34,294 bases of DNA from an uncultured Lachnospiraceae bacterium (GTDB lineage: Bacteria; Bacillota; Clostridia; Lachnospirales; Lachnospiraceae): contig CAMQTN010000027.1 in the NCBI GenBank assembly GCA_947037115.1, forward strand, positions 1-34,294, in the 5' to 3' direction. The position numbers were made by a program, and so were the translations under genes. The notes below the pieces were generated by a model. It was not told the DNA's origin. It saw only the letters and a program-made list of their open reading frames with translations, and made no database searches. Shown here one piece after another: positions 17,338 to 25,118 of this stretch. Positions within the stretch are counted from its first letter, which is position 1. Every line of letters starts with the position of its first letter.

Positions 17338-18829
17338 AGAACTGATTCTGCAAGGAATCCGATACATAATCGACTGGGAAGAAATATCCATGTCTGTTGT
17401 TTCCATGGCGCATAATGGGAAAGAGGCGCTGGAACAGTTTCAGGAGCATCCTGTGGATATTATCGTGACGGATGTGGAAATGCCGCAGATGAACGGCTTA
17501 GAGTTGATAGAAGAGATCAGGAAGATCAGCCCTGATACCAGATGTATTATTTTGTCGGGATATGAAGAGTTTGAGTATGCGAGGACGGCTCTGAAGCTGG
17601 ATGTGGAGGAATATATTCTAAAGCCGATCAACGAGGAGCAGCTTAAACAGGCGCTTTTGAATGCGGCCGGACAGCTTGATGAACTTGATAAAAAGAAATT
17701 GGAAGATTCGGAAGATAAAATCGGATGGCACAAACTTTTGCAGGGAAAGATGAATGACGATGCGGCAAAAGAGCTTTATCAGATGCTCCCGGAGATTGAT
17801 ACGGGTGAAAAGCTGTATGCGGCAATTATGAAGATCGATACCGGCAGCGTTCAGGAGGGAATTCAGGTGGTTTTGTCGGAAATCCAGATGAATCCGCACA
17901 GGATGAGAACCATCTATTTATCGCCCGATACGCTGTTTCTGCTTTTGTATATAGAGAAGGAGAGCGAAGACAAAGAGATATTGGAAATCTTTGGGAGACT
18001 TCAGAACGATCTGGAGAGTATGCACGGTATTCTGACCTTTGTGACGGTTGCTTCTCCGATTACAAACTATGAGGATTTGCCGAAATGTTATAAAATGTCT
18101 TCAAAAATGCAGAAGTACAGGATACTGGAAGGATATGGAAGCTGTATTACGGAAGGCTGTATACAGGAAAGAAAAACGCAGGATGTGGTGATTGACGAGA
18201 CGCTCTTAAGAAAAATGATTCTGAAAAAGGATCAGGATGGCGTCCTGCAATACATAGAGGATCTGTTTATCAATAATATACGCTCTGAGGTCAATGTAGA
18301 TGTACTTTATCAACTGGCTTTGAAAATGGCCGTTCTGCTGCAGGATATTAAGACGGAATATAAACTGGGACAGTCAAAAAATTTTCAGGACTTATCCGAG
18401 ATGATGGAGGAGATCTATCAGGCGGATGATATCTTCGGGTTAAAAACCATTTTTATCTCGGAGATCGTAGAAATTATTACCTATCTGCATATGGAGGATT
18501 CCCAGTACACGCCGGTAGTGAAACAGATCATGGAGGAAGTGCGTCAAAATTATAAAGAGGACATGAATTTGAAGACACTGTCCTATAAATATCATATGAA
18601 TGCTTCTTATCTGGGACAAATTTTCCAGAAAGAAGTCGGCTGTTCCTTTACGCAATATCTGAGTAACACAAAGAATAAAATAGCGAAGGATCTGATATTG
18701 AACACCAATATGAAGATCAATGATATTGCCAGAGAGGTAGGCTACCCGGATACCAGCTATTTTTACAGGAAATTTAAGCAGTGCTATGGAGTGTCTCCGG
18801 CGTCTTTAAGAACCATTAAAAAATATTGA
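17309..18829 (+). CDS. YesN-type response regulator with AraC DNA-binding domain
   Basis: A 506-residue response regulator. The receiver domain (1-~120) has the acidic pocket VEDEE at ~7-11, phosphoacceptor D55 in VTDVEMPQMNG, and the LKPI lysine near 105. A long middle region of ~270 residues follows. The C-terminal AraC/XylS double helix-turn-helix runs from MNLKTLSYKYHMNASYLGQIF to INDIAREVGYPDTSYFYRKFKQCYGVSP. ATG 17309 is chosen over an upstream in-frame TTG (17270) because GAAGG/GAAGGG lies directly before it and the receiver begins there. It overlaps the kinase gene by 29 bp. It likely activates the downstream transport and glycosidase genes, perhaps through the repeated TAGAATTTGTACA motif. 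Confidence 0.93.
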   Translation: MRTVMLVEDEELILQGIRYIIDWEEISMSVVSMAHNGKEALEQFQEHPVDIIVTDVEMPQMNGLELIEEIRKISPDTRCIILSGYEEFEYARTALKLDVEEYILKPINEEQLKQALLNAAGQLDELDKKKLEDSEDKIGWHKLLQGKMNDDAAKELYQMLPEIDTGEKLYAAIMKIDTGSVQEGIQVVLSEIQMNPHRMRTIYLSPDTLFLLLYIEKESEDKEILEIFGRLQNDLESMHGILTFVTVASPITNYEDLPKCYKMSSKMQKYRILEGYGSCITEGCIQERKTQDVVIDETLLRKMILKKDQDGVLQYIEDLFINNIRSEVNVDVLYQLALKMAVLLQDIKTEYKLGQSKNFQDLSEMMEEIYQADDIFGLKTIFISEIVEIITYLHMEDSQYTPVVKQIMEEVRQNYKEDMNLKTLSYKYHMNASYLGQIFQKEVGCSFTQYLSNTKNKIAKDLILNTNMKINDIAREVGYPDTSYFYRKFKQCYGVSPASLRTIKKY

Positions 18830-18871
18830 GGGTTTGTGACATTTTAAAAACAGAATTTTTTACGACAATCT

Positions 18872-18899
18872 GCCCTGAAAGCCGGCGCGCTTTTGGGGC
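18872..18899 (+). terminator. Strong hairpin after the response regulator gene
   Basis: An 11-bp stem (18872-18882 with 18889-18899, GCCCTGAAAGC against GCTTTTGGGGC, with G-T wobbles) surrounds a 6-base loop. GGTTTCATTTT follows rather than a clean T-run, so it may be a partial terminator or processing site separating the regulator unit from the transport unit. Confidence 0.6.
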
Positions 18900-18908
18900 G
18901 GTTTCATT

Positions 18909-18936
18909 TTGGACAGAAATCAGACAGGGCTATACT
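18909..18936 (+). promoter_or_regulatory. Probable promoter of the transport/glycosidase operon
   Basis: TTGGAC (18909-18914), a 16-bp spacer and TATACT (18931-18936) form a plausible but imperfect sigma-70 promoter. The shared motif TAGAATTTGTACA starts at the last base of the -10 box. The ATG it would serve is at 19020, with AAGGAGAG before it. Confidence 0.45.
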
Positions 18937-18948
18937 AGAATTTGTACA
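18936..18948 (+). promoter_or_regulatory. Shared motif, copy 2 (TAGAATTTGTACA), ahead of the first binding-protein gene
   Basis: An exact second copy of the 13-bp string found at 12340-12352. A degenerate third version, CTAGGATTTGGAAC, starts 34 bp further on at 18969 (10 of 14 positions match the equivalent CTAGAATTTGTACA), about three helical turns away and on the same strand. Tandem sites of this kind suit AraC-type regulators. Inference only. Confidence 0.45.
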
Positions 18949-19019
18949 ACAAAACTGAAAATTTTCGACTAGGATTTGGAACTGGTTAACGGTATGATTT
19001 TAGCAAGGAGAGAGAACGC

Positions 19020-20567
19020 ATGTTGAAGCAAGGAAATAGCAGCCAAAGTGTAAAGACAGGAAAAAGAACGGGACGGAAATCAAAGACGAACGGCAGAAAC
19101 AGCAGGCTGATTCTGGGATTGGGCTCCCTTGTATGTTTTCTGCTGGCCGGCTGCGGAACGGAAACGAGTGAAGTGGAAGGAGAACCGGTTGAACTGACAT
19201 GGTATCAGGTGGGGGACTCTCAGAAAGATGACCAGATGGTTCAGGATGCGGTTAATGAATATATTCAGGAAAAGATCGGTGTAAAACTAAACATCGTAAA
19301 AGTGGGATGGGCGGATTACAGCCAGAAGATGCAGGTGGTTATCAATACCGATGATACGTGGGATATGTGCTTTACCAGTTCGTGGACGAACGATTATCTT
19401 CAGAACGTACAAAAAGGCGCGTATCTGGAGCTGGACAGTCTCTTGCAAAATCAGGGAAAGCAGATGTACGAAGAGATAGACGGACGGTTTTGGGAAGCGG
19501 CGAAGGTAGGCGGAAAAATCTACGGCGTTCCCAGTGAAAAGGAAATCGGAAACTGTCCCATGTGGGTTTTTACGAAGGAATATGTGGATAAATATGAGAT
19601 TCCCTATGAGGATATTCATACATTGGAAGATCTGGAACCGTGGCTGGAACTGATCAGTAAACAGGAGCCGGATGTGGTTCCCATGTACCTGACAAAGGAT
19701 TACACGGCGCCCACCTATATGGATAAAATACAGGACCCGGTGGGGATCGAATATGAAGACGACGAACTTATTGTGAAGAATATTTTCGATACGGAAACGA
19801 TGAAGTCTTCCCTGAAAACAATGCGCAGATACTATCTGGCGGGTTATATCAACAAAGATGCGGCAGTTGCTTCGGACGACAGGACGGTTAAGCGGTTTGT
19901 GACAAAAGGCGACGGACAGCCTTATGCGGAACTGACTTGGAGCAAGGATCTTGGCTATGAGGTGGTAGTTTCGCAGATCATGGATGTAAAGATCACAAAT
20001 GCCTCGGCCAGAGGTGCGATAACGGCCATCAATAAAAATTCAAAACATCCCGGGAAGGCTATGGAGTTATTAAACCTGATCAATACGGACGAGTATCTGA
20101 GAAACCTGTTGAATTATGGGATAGAAGGGGTACATTGGGACAAAGTCGAAGCGGATGCGGGCGAGGCGGAAGCAGTACAGGATAGTGCATACGCCTACGA
20201 ATTTAAAATAAAATTGAACGACGATTTTGCGAAGGACTATTCTGTGCCGTACTGGGTGCAGGGAGGTTTGTTCCATACCTATGTACTGGAAAATGAACCT
20301 CTGGATAAATGGATTGTATTTAAGGAATTTAATGACAGATCCATAGAGGCGCCTTCCTTTGGATTTGATTTTGACTTGGAGCCGGTCAGCAGTCAGGTGG
20401 CGGCATTTAGAAATATTCTGGATGAGTATGGCAGATCACTGTATACGGGAAGCGTGGACCCCGATAAGTATTTGCCGGAACTTAATAAAAAACTGGAGGC
20501 GGCAGGTATACAGGATGTGATCGACGAGATGCAGAGACAGGTCGATGCATGGAAGGCCGCGCAATAA
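19020..20567 (+). CDS. ABC transporter solute-binding lipoprotein (DUF3502 type), copy 1
   Basis: A 515-residue extracellular sugar-binding lipoprotein. A basic N-terminus and hydrophobic segment lead to the lipobox LLAGC, with lipidation predicted at C45. The body is a family-1-type carbohydrate-binding fold (LTWYQVGDSQKDDQMVQDAVNEYI near the N-terminus). The last ~130 residues have the DUF3502 look (FGFDFDLEPVSSQVAAF, then AAGIQDVIDEMQRQVDAW). It would capture mannose-containing oligosaccharides and deliver them to the two permeases encoded next. The long pre-lipobox region (44 residues) is unusual but reads through from a well-placed ribosome binding site. A paralog follows the permeases. 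Confidence 0.9.
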   Translation: MLKQGNSSQSVKTGKRTGRKSKTNGRNSRLILGLGSLVCFLLAGCGTETSEVEGEPVELTWYQVGDSQKDDQMVQDAVNEYIQEKIGVKLNIVKVGWADYSQKMQVVINTDDTWDMCFTSSWTNDYLQNVQKGAYLELDSLLQNQGKQMYEEIDGRFWEAAKVGGKIYGVPSEKEIGNCPMWVFTKEYVDKYEIPYEDIHTLEDLEPWLELISKQEPDVVPMYLTKDYTAPTYMDKIQDPVGIEYEDDELIVKNIFDTETMKSSLKTMRRYYLAGYINKDAAVASDDRTVKRFVTKGDGQPYAELTWSKDLGYEVVVSQIMDVKITNASARGAITAINKNSKHPGKAMELLNLINTDEYLRNLLNYGIEGVHWDKVEADAGEAEAVQDSAYAYEFKIKLNDDFAKDYSVPYWVQGGLFHTYVLENEPLDKWIVFKEFNDRSIEAPSFGFDFDLEPVSSQVAAFRNILDEYGRSLYTGSVDPDKYLPELNKKLEAAGIQDVIDEMQRQVDAWKAAQ

Positions 20568-20577
20568 TTTTTGAATG

Positions 20578-20591
20578 TTAATTGCAATTAA
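20578..20591. repeat. Perfect palindrome between binding-protein and permease genes
   Basis: TTAATTGCAATTAA is a perfect 14-bp palindrome in the 52-bp gap before the first permease gene. It may be an operator or a weak RNA hairpin that adjusts the ratio of binding protein to permease. It is AT-rich, so chance is not excluded. Confidence 0.4.
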
Positions 20592-20619
20592 TAAATATAA
20601 AAAAGGAGGAAGAGCATGA

Positions 20620-21597
20620 ATGAGTATCAGGAAAAATCGTAACGGAGGAAACCAGATGAAACCTCCGAGGAAGCGGTGGAGCAGGGACGATACGGAACTG
20701 TTTATGCTGTCAGCGCCTACGCTTTTTTGGTATCTGATTTTTTCGTATCTGCCTATGTTTGGTATCATTATTGCCTTTAAGGTTTATAAACTGTCACCCG
20801 GTGGACACAGTTTTATTTACAATCTGTTACACAGTGAATGGGCGGGATTCAGCAATTTTAAATATTTCTTCGTCTCCAACTCATTTGCCATGCTGCTGAA
20901 AAACACGATCCTTTATAACATTGCCTTTATTATCATCAGCGCTTCTGTTGCAGTGGGCGGCGCGCTGCTTCTCAGCAACATGAGGAACAAGGGCGGATCG
21001 AGAGTGTACCAGACAATGATGTTTCTGCCTTATTTCATGTCGTGGGTAGTTGTCAGTTATTTTGTGTATGCACTGCTGACGCCGGAGAGGGGTTATCTGA
21101 ACGGTATTATTACGGCGCTTGGCGGGAATCCGGTGATGTGGTATCAGGAGAGCAGATACTGGCCGTTTATTCTGATCTTTTTAAATACCTGGAAGGGTAT
21201 GGGATACGGTATGGTAATTTATCTGGCAAGTATCACGGGCGTGGACAGGACACTTTATGAGGCGGCGGTTATGGACGGCGCTACAAAGCTGCAGCAGGAA
21301 AGATACATAACCCTTCCTTCGATAAAGCCTGTGTTTATTATGATGCTGATTCTGGACTGCGGTAAGATTTTTAATTCCGACTTTGGTCTGTTCTACCAGA
21401 CGACGGGAGGGATTCCGGCATCCCTGTACACGACGGTATCAACTTTTGACACCTATATATATCAGGCGTTAAAATCTTCATCGCCCATCGGGCAGACAGC
21501 GGCGGCGTCCTTCTTCCAGGCAATCTGCAGCTGTGCGACGATTTTGCTGGCCAACTGGATTGTCAGCAAGATTGACAATGAAAACAGAATTATATAA
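20620..21597 (+). CDS. ABC sugar permease, LplB type
   Basis: A 325-residue inner-membrane permease of the carbohydrate uptake type 1 group. Six hydrophobic segments are visible, the first at ~30-55 (LSAPTLFWYLIFSYLPMFGI). The ATPase-contact EAA loop is YEAAVMDGATKLQQERYITLPSIKP near residues 210-234. GGAGGA at 20605-20610 supports ATG 20620; the ATG at 20616 is in another frame and stops after eight codons. It pairs with the next permease to form the channel. No ATP-binding subunit is encoded nearby, so a shared MsmX-type ATPase elsewhere in the genome probably powers it, as is common for this family. Confidence 0.93.
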   Translation: MSIRKNRNGGNQMKPPRKRWSRDDTELFMLSAPTLFWYLIFSYLPMFGIIIAFKVYKLSPGGHSFIYNLLHSEWAGFSNFKYFFVSNSFAMLLKNTILYNIAFIIISASVAVGGALLLSNMRNKGGSRVYQTMMFLPYFMSWVVVSYFVYALLTPERGYLNGIITALGGNPVMWYQESRYWPFILIFLNTWKGMGYGMVIYLASITGVDRTLYEAAVMDGATKLQQERYITLPSIKPVFIMMLILDCGKIFNSDFGLFYQTTGGIPASLYTTVSTFDTYIYQALKSSSPIGQTAAASFFQAICSCATILLANWIVSKIDNENRII

Positions 21598-21612
21598 AGG
21601 GGGGTGTGCAGA

Positions 21613-22539
21613 GTGAAGAAGAGGGTAAAAGAGGCAGAAAGTTCGTCAACAATGAACCAGATTAAGCCGTCAACAAATGTCCTGATCAATATTCTGTTTC
21701 TGATATTGGGTCTGACGTGTATCCTTCCGCTGGTATTTGTATTTTCCATATCCATAACCAGCGAGGAGGCGCTCCGGATGAATGGATATCAGTTTATACC
21801 GCAGGAATTTTCATCGACGGCATACCAGTTTTTGTGGAATGAGAGGGGCATGATTCTCCATGCGGCATTTATGTCCGTATTTATCACTGTTCTGGGTACG
21901 ATCATCACGATTGCACTGACGACCTCCATGGGGTACGTGGTTTCCAGGAGCAGTTTTAAGCTGAAAAAGTTATATACATGGCTTATTTTCATACCGATGG
22001 TGTTTAACGGCGGAATGTTGTCCAGCTATGTTGTGGTCAATAACATTCTGGGACTTCGCAACACCATATGGGCACTGATCCTGCCGCTGGCATGTTCATC
22101 TTTCAGCGTCACGATCTGCCGGACATTTTTTCGGACAACAATACCGGATTCTATTGTGGAATCCGCCAAGATTGACGGCGCCGGACAGTTCCGTATATGG
22201 GCACAGATTGTACTGCCCATCTCCAAGCCGGTAATGGCGACGATTGGTATGTTTGCAGCTTTCGGTTATTGGAATGACTGGTTTCAGGCATCTTTGTATA
22301 TCGACGATAAGAACCTGCAGACGTTACAGTCGATGTTAAACAACATACGTGCAAATATTGAATATCTGGCGAATAATCCGTATGGCGGATTATCCTTACA
22401 GCAGTATAAGTTGTCCATGCCGACAGAGAGTGTACGAATGGCGATTGCGATTATTATCATTGTGCCGATTGCATGTACCTATCCTTTCTTCCAGAAATAT
22501 TTTATTTCCGGTCTGACAGTCGGTTCGGTAAAAGAATAA
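21613..22539 (+). CDS. ABC sugar permease, LplC/YtcP type
   Basis: The second membrane subunit, 308 residues, with six hydrophobic segments and the EAA loop VESAKIDGAGQFRIWAQIVLPISKP. The end FPFF/YFISGLTVGSVKE is typical of LplC-like permeases. GTG 21613 is preferred because AGGGGGG sits 8 bp ahead of it; GTG 21604 lies within that site, and ATG 21652 is also in frame. It follows the first permease gene by 15 bp, consistent with one transcript and one transporter. A second binding-protein gene follows. Confidence 0.92.
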   Translation: MKKRVKEAESSSTMNQIKPSTNVLINILFLILGLTCILPLVFVFSISITSEEALRMNGYQFIPQEFSSTAYQFLWNERGMILHAAFMSVFITVLGTIITIALTTSMGYVVSRSSFKLKKLYTWLIFIPMVFNGGMLSSYVVVNNILGLRNTIWALILPLACSSFSVTICRTFFRTTIPDSIVESAKIDGAGQFRIWAQIVLPISKPVMATIGMFAAFGYWNDWFQASLYIDDKNLQTLQSMLNNIRANIEYLANNPYGGLSLQQYKLSMPTESVRMAIAIIIIVPIACTYPFFQKYFISGLTVGSVKE

Positions 22540-22581
22540 TGCGAGAAGTATTTAGAATTAAGTTAAGAGGAGGAGCAGAAA

Positions 22582-24036
22582 ATGAGGATAAAAAGATTAT
22601 TGGCAGCAGGAATGGCATCCATGCTTTTGCTCGGGACGCTTGCAGGCTGCGGCGGTAGCGATAAGTCGTCCGGCGGACAGTCCGAGAGCGCTGACGGCAC
22701 TGTGACTTTAAAGTGGGTTACAATTGGAAACGGTATGCCGGATAATTATGATTCCTGGATAGAGAAGGTCAATGCCTATACCAGTGAAAAGATCGGCGTT
22801 AACATAGAGATGGAAGTCGTTCCCTGGGGTTCTTGGGATGACCGCCGCAATATCATTATCAGCACAAACGAGCCTTATGATATTATTTTTGGTACTGGTA
22901 AAAACTATGTGCCCGATATTGCGCTGGGAGCATACTGTGACATTACCGATCTGATCAAGGATAATATGACAGGCTTAAATGAGATGATGCCGGAAAAATA
23001 CTGGACTGCCGTGACGGTGGATGGCAGAATATACGGCGTGCCTACCTACAAGGACAACGCCATTTCCAATTATGCGGTCTGGGATAAGGAACTGGTGGAG
23101 GAATATGATTTGGATCTTGCATCCCTCGTTACGGTGGAGTCCCTGACAGAAACGTTTGAAATGTTGAAAGCCGATAAGAACGACTATCCGGTTTATGTGA
23201 AAAACGACGGCGTTTATTATATTTTTGACGTATATGATCAGATAGGCGGCGGAACCCAGATTCTTGGCGTGAGATATGACGATAAGGATGCAAGGGTGTG
23301 CTTTACACTGGAGGAGCCGGATATCTACTCCGCACTTGAGACATTCCATGAATGGTATGAGAAAGGCATCATCAATCCTGATGCGGCCACATTGACGGAA
23401 GCCCGCGTTTACAACATGTGGAGAGTGGCTCAGGGCTGGGAGTCTGCGGCTGTCACGGCGTGGGGCCCCCAGATGGGTAAAGATGTGGTGGTTGAGAAAA
23501 TAGGCGATACGATTCTGTCGAGTGAAACGGTACGCGGTTCCCTGAACATGATTTCCACCAACAGCAAATACCCGGAAAAATGCCTGCAGTTCCTGGATAT
23601 GGTTAATACGGATACGAAACTGCGCGATATGTTCTTCTATGGGGAAGAGGGAGTGGATTTTGAATATACGGATGACGGTAAGGTGCACAAACTCAATCAG
23701 GATTGGGAGCTGGCCGGATATACGCAGGGAACATTCTTTACCGTGACGCAGGTTGACACGGATGAGTACAATCAGTGGGAAGAGATCAAGGTGTTGAATG
23801 ATCAGGCAGTGGATTCTGCGGTGTTTGGTTTCACCTTTGATACAACGCAGATAGCGGATAAGCTTTCCAACTGCAATGAGATCTGGCTGCGTTACCGCAG
23901 TGAGGTGATGACCGGCGTACAGGACCCGGCGGTATGTATTCCCAAGATGAAAGAAGAGCTGATGGCGGCAGGATGGCAGGATGTCATAGACGAGGCGCAA
24001 AGACAGGTCGATGAATTTATGGCAGGTAAGAAATAG
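22582..24036 (+). CDS. ABC transporter solute-binding lipoprotein (DUF3502 type), copy 2
   Basis: A 484-residue binding lipoprotein with a compact signal peptide and the lipobox TLAGC (C23). It has the same architecture as the protein encoded at 19020-20567, and both end in nearly the same helix (AAGWQDVIDEAQRQVDEF here, AAGIQDVIDEMQRQVDAW there), so the two are paralogs. It has the same FGFTFDTTQIADKLSNC-type segment before the C-terminal helix. It likely feeds the same permease pair with a different mannoside, or acts as an alternative receptor. AGAGGAGGAG at ~22566-22575 supports the ATG. The GH130 gene begins 3 bp after its stop. Confidence 0.9.
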   Translation: MRIKRLLAAGMASMLLLGTLAGCGGSDKSSGGQSESADGTVTLKWVTIGNGMPDNYDSWIEKVNAYTSEKIGVNIEMEVVPWGSWDDRRNIIISTNEPYDIIFGTGKNYVPDIALGAYCDITDLIKDNMTGLNEMMPEKYWTAVTVDGRIYGVPTYKDNAISNYAVWDKELVEEYDLDLASLVTVESLTETFEMLKADKNDYPVYVKNDGVYYIFDVYDQIGGGTQILGVRYDDKDARVCFTLEEPDIYSALETFHEWYEKGIINPDAATLTEARVYNMWRVAQGWESAAVTAWGPQMGKDVVVEKIGDTILSSETVRGSLNMISTNSKYPEKCLQFLDMVNTDTKLRDMFFYGEEGVDFEYTDDGKVHKLNQDWELAGYTQGTFFTVTQVDTDEYNQWEEIKVLNDQAVDSAVFGFTFDTTQIADKLSNCNEIWLRYRSEVMTGVQDPAVCIPKMKEELMAAGWQDVIDEAQRQVDEFMAGKK

Positions 24037-24039
24037 CAG

Positions 24040-25047
24040 ATGAAAGAGAAAGGCTTGGTTATAAGGATGATCAAAATAGTAGGTGAAAATCTGCCCAATA
24101 TACCATGGCAGGAGCCAAAAGGCGGGGAGAAGCTGCCGGTATGGCGATACGACGCGAATCCCATTATTGAAAGATTTGCAACCCAAAATTCGAACAGTAT
24201 TTTTAACAGCGCGGTGGTTCCCTTCGGAGATGGTTTTGCGGGTGTCTTCCGCTGCGACAGCAAGTCGATCAGTATGGATATTTTTGCGGGATTTAGTAAG
24301 GATGGAATTCATTGGGATATTTCCGATGAGCCGATTCAGTTTCAGGGAGCACACCCGGAGGTCGCCAAACGGGATTTCCGGTATGATCCGCGGGTCTGCT
24401 TTATAGAGGACAGGTATTATCTTACATGGTGCAACGGGTATCATGAATATCCCACGATCGGCGTAGGATATACCTTTGACTTCAAGACCTTTTATCAAAT
24501 GGAAAATGCGTTTCTTCCGTTTAACAGAAACGGGGTACTGTTTCCCCGAAAGATCAAGGGCAATTACTACATGTTGAGTCGTCCAAGTGACAATGGCCAT
24601 ACGCCTTTCGGAGATATTTTCCTGAGTGAAAGTCCTGATTTGAAATACTGGGGGTGCCATCGTTATGTTATGGGAACGGTGAAAGGCGACGCATCCGCAT
24701 GGCAGAGTACGAAGATCGGGGCCGGGAGTGTTCCGATTGAGACAGACGAGGGGTGGCTTTTGATTTATCATGGCGTGATCAACACATGCAACGGTTTTGT
24801 GTATCGGATGGGATGCGCGCTGTTGGATTTGGAAAAGCCATGGAAAGTCATAAAGAGGACTAAAAAATATATTCTGGGGCCTCATGAATTATATGAGTGC
24901 GTAGGAGATGTGCCTAATGTGGTATTTCCGTGTGCGGCGCTGACAGATGCGGCAACCGGACGAATCGCCATCTATTATGGATGTGCGGATACGGTCACGG
25001 GACTGGCATTTACTACAGCACAACGCCTGATGGACTATATGGAATAA
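24040..25047 (+). CDS. GH130 beta-mannoside phosphorylase/hydrolase
   Basis: This 335-residue five-bladed-propeller-type enzyme matches glycoside hydrolase family 130, which cleaves beta-mannosides mostly by phosphorolysis to mannose-1-phosphate. Diagnostic stretches are [33 protein letters not shown] (the catalytic Asp is expected at D116 of YDPR), [21 protein letters not shown] and WLLIYHGV. The His of YHG is among the phosphate-site positions in phosphorylases, so phosphorolysis is favoured, but substrate (mannose-GlcNAc, mannobiose or mannose-glucose) cannot be assigned. It has no signal peptide and is cytoplasmic. Two starts are possible: ATG 24040, 3 bp after the previous stop, or in-frame ATG 24067; neither has a strong ribosome binding site, so coupling to the upstream gene is likely. 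Confidence 0.9.
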   Translation: MKEKGLVIRMIKIVGENLPNIPWQEPKGGEKLPVWRYDANPIIERFATQNSNSIFNSAVVPFGDGFAGVFRCDSKSISMDIFAGFSKDGIHWDISDEPIQFQGAHPEVAKRDFRYDPRVCFIEDRYYLTWCNGYHEYPTIGVGYTFDFKTFYQMENAFLPFNRNGVLFPRKIKGNYYMLSRPSDNGHTPFGDIFLSESPDLKYWGCHRYVMGTVKGDASAWQSTKIGAGSVPIETDEGWLLIYHGVINTCNGFVYRMGCALLDLEKPWKVIKRTKKYILGPHELYECVGDVPNVVFPCAALTDAATGRIAIYYGCADTVTGLAFTTAQRLMDYME

Positions 25048-25052
25048 GAATT

Positions 25053-25094
25053 GCTACCGCAAATGAAAAAGTAAAAACTTCATTTTGCGGCAGC
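25053..25094 (+). promoter_or_regulatory. Long imperfect hairpin between GH130 and the next glycosidase gene
   Basis: GCTACCGCAAATGAA pairs with TTCATTTTGCGGCAGC, with one A-C mismatch and one bulge, giving a stem of about 14 bp around an A-rich loop. TTATTAATTTT follows. It fills most of the 71-bp gap and ends ~10 bp before the ribosome binding site of the next gene. It could be a partial terminator or an mRNA stability element. Confidence 0.55.
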
Positions 25095-25118
25095 TTATTA
25101 ATTTTGGAGGAGACACTT

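Noticed and set aside
20616..20642. A short ATG frame just before the first permease that might be a leader peptide
   Set aside because: Only eight codons, overlapping the permease start in another frame, with no regulatory structure around it.
22975..24885. A 636-codon open frame on the minus strand across the second binding-protein and GH130 genes
   Set aside because: It is antisense to two strongly recognised + genes, has no family resemblance or ribosome binding site, and its composition (rich in His, Arg, Ile) is that of a shadow frame.
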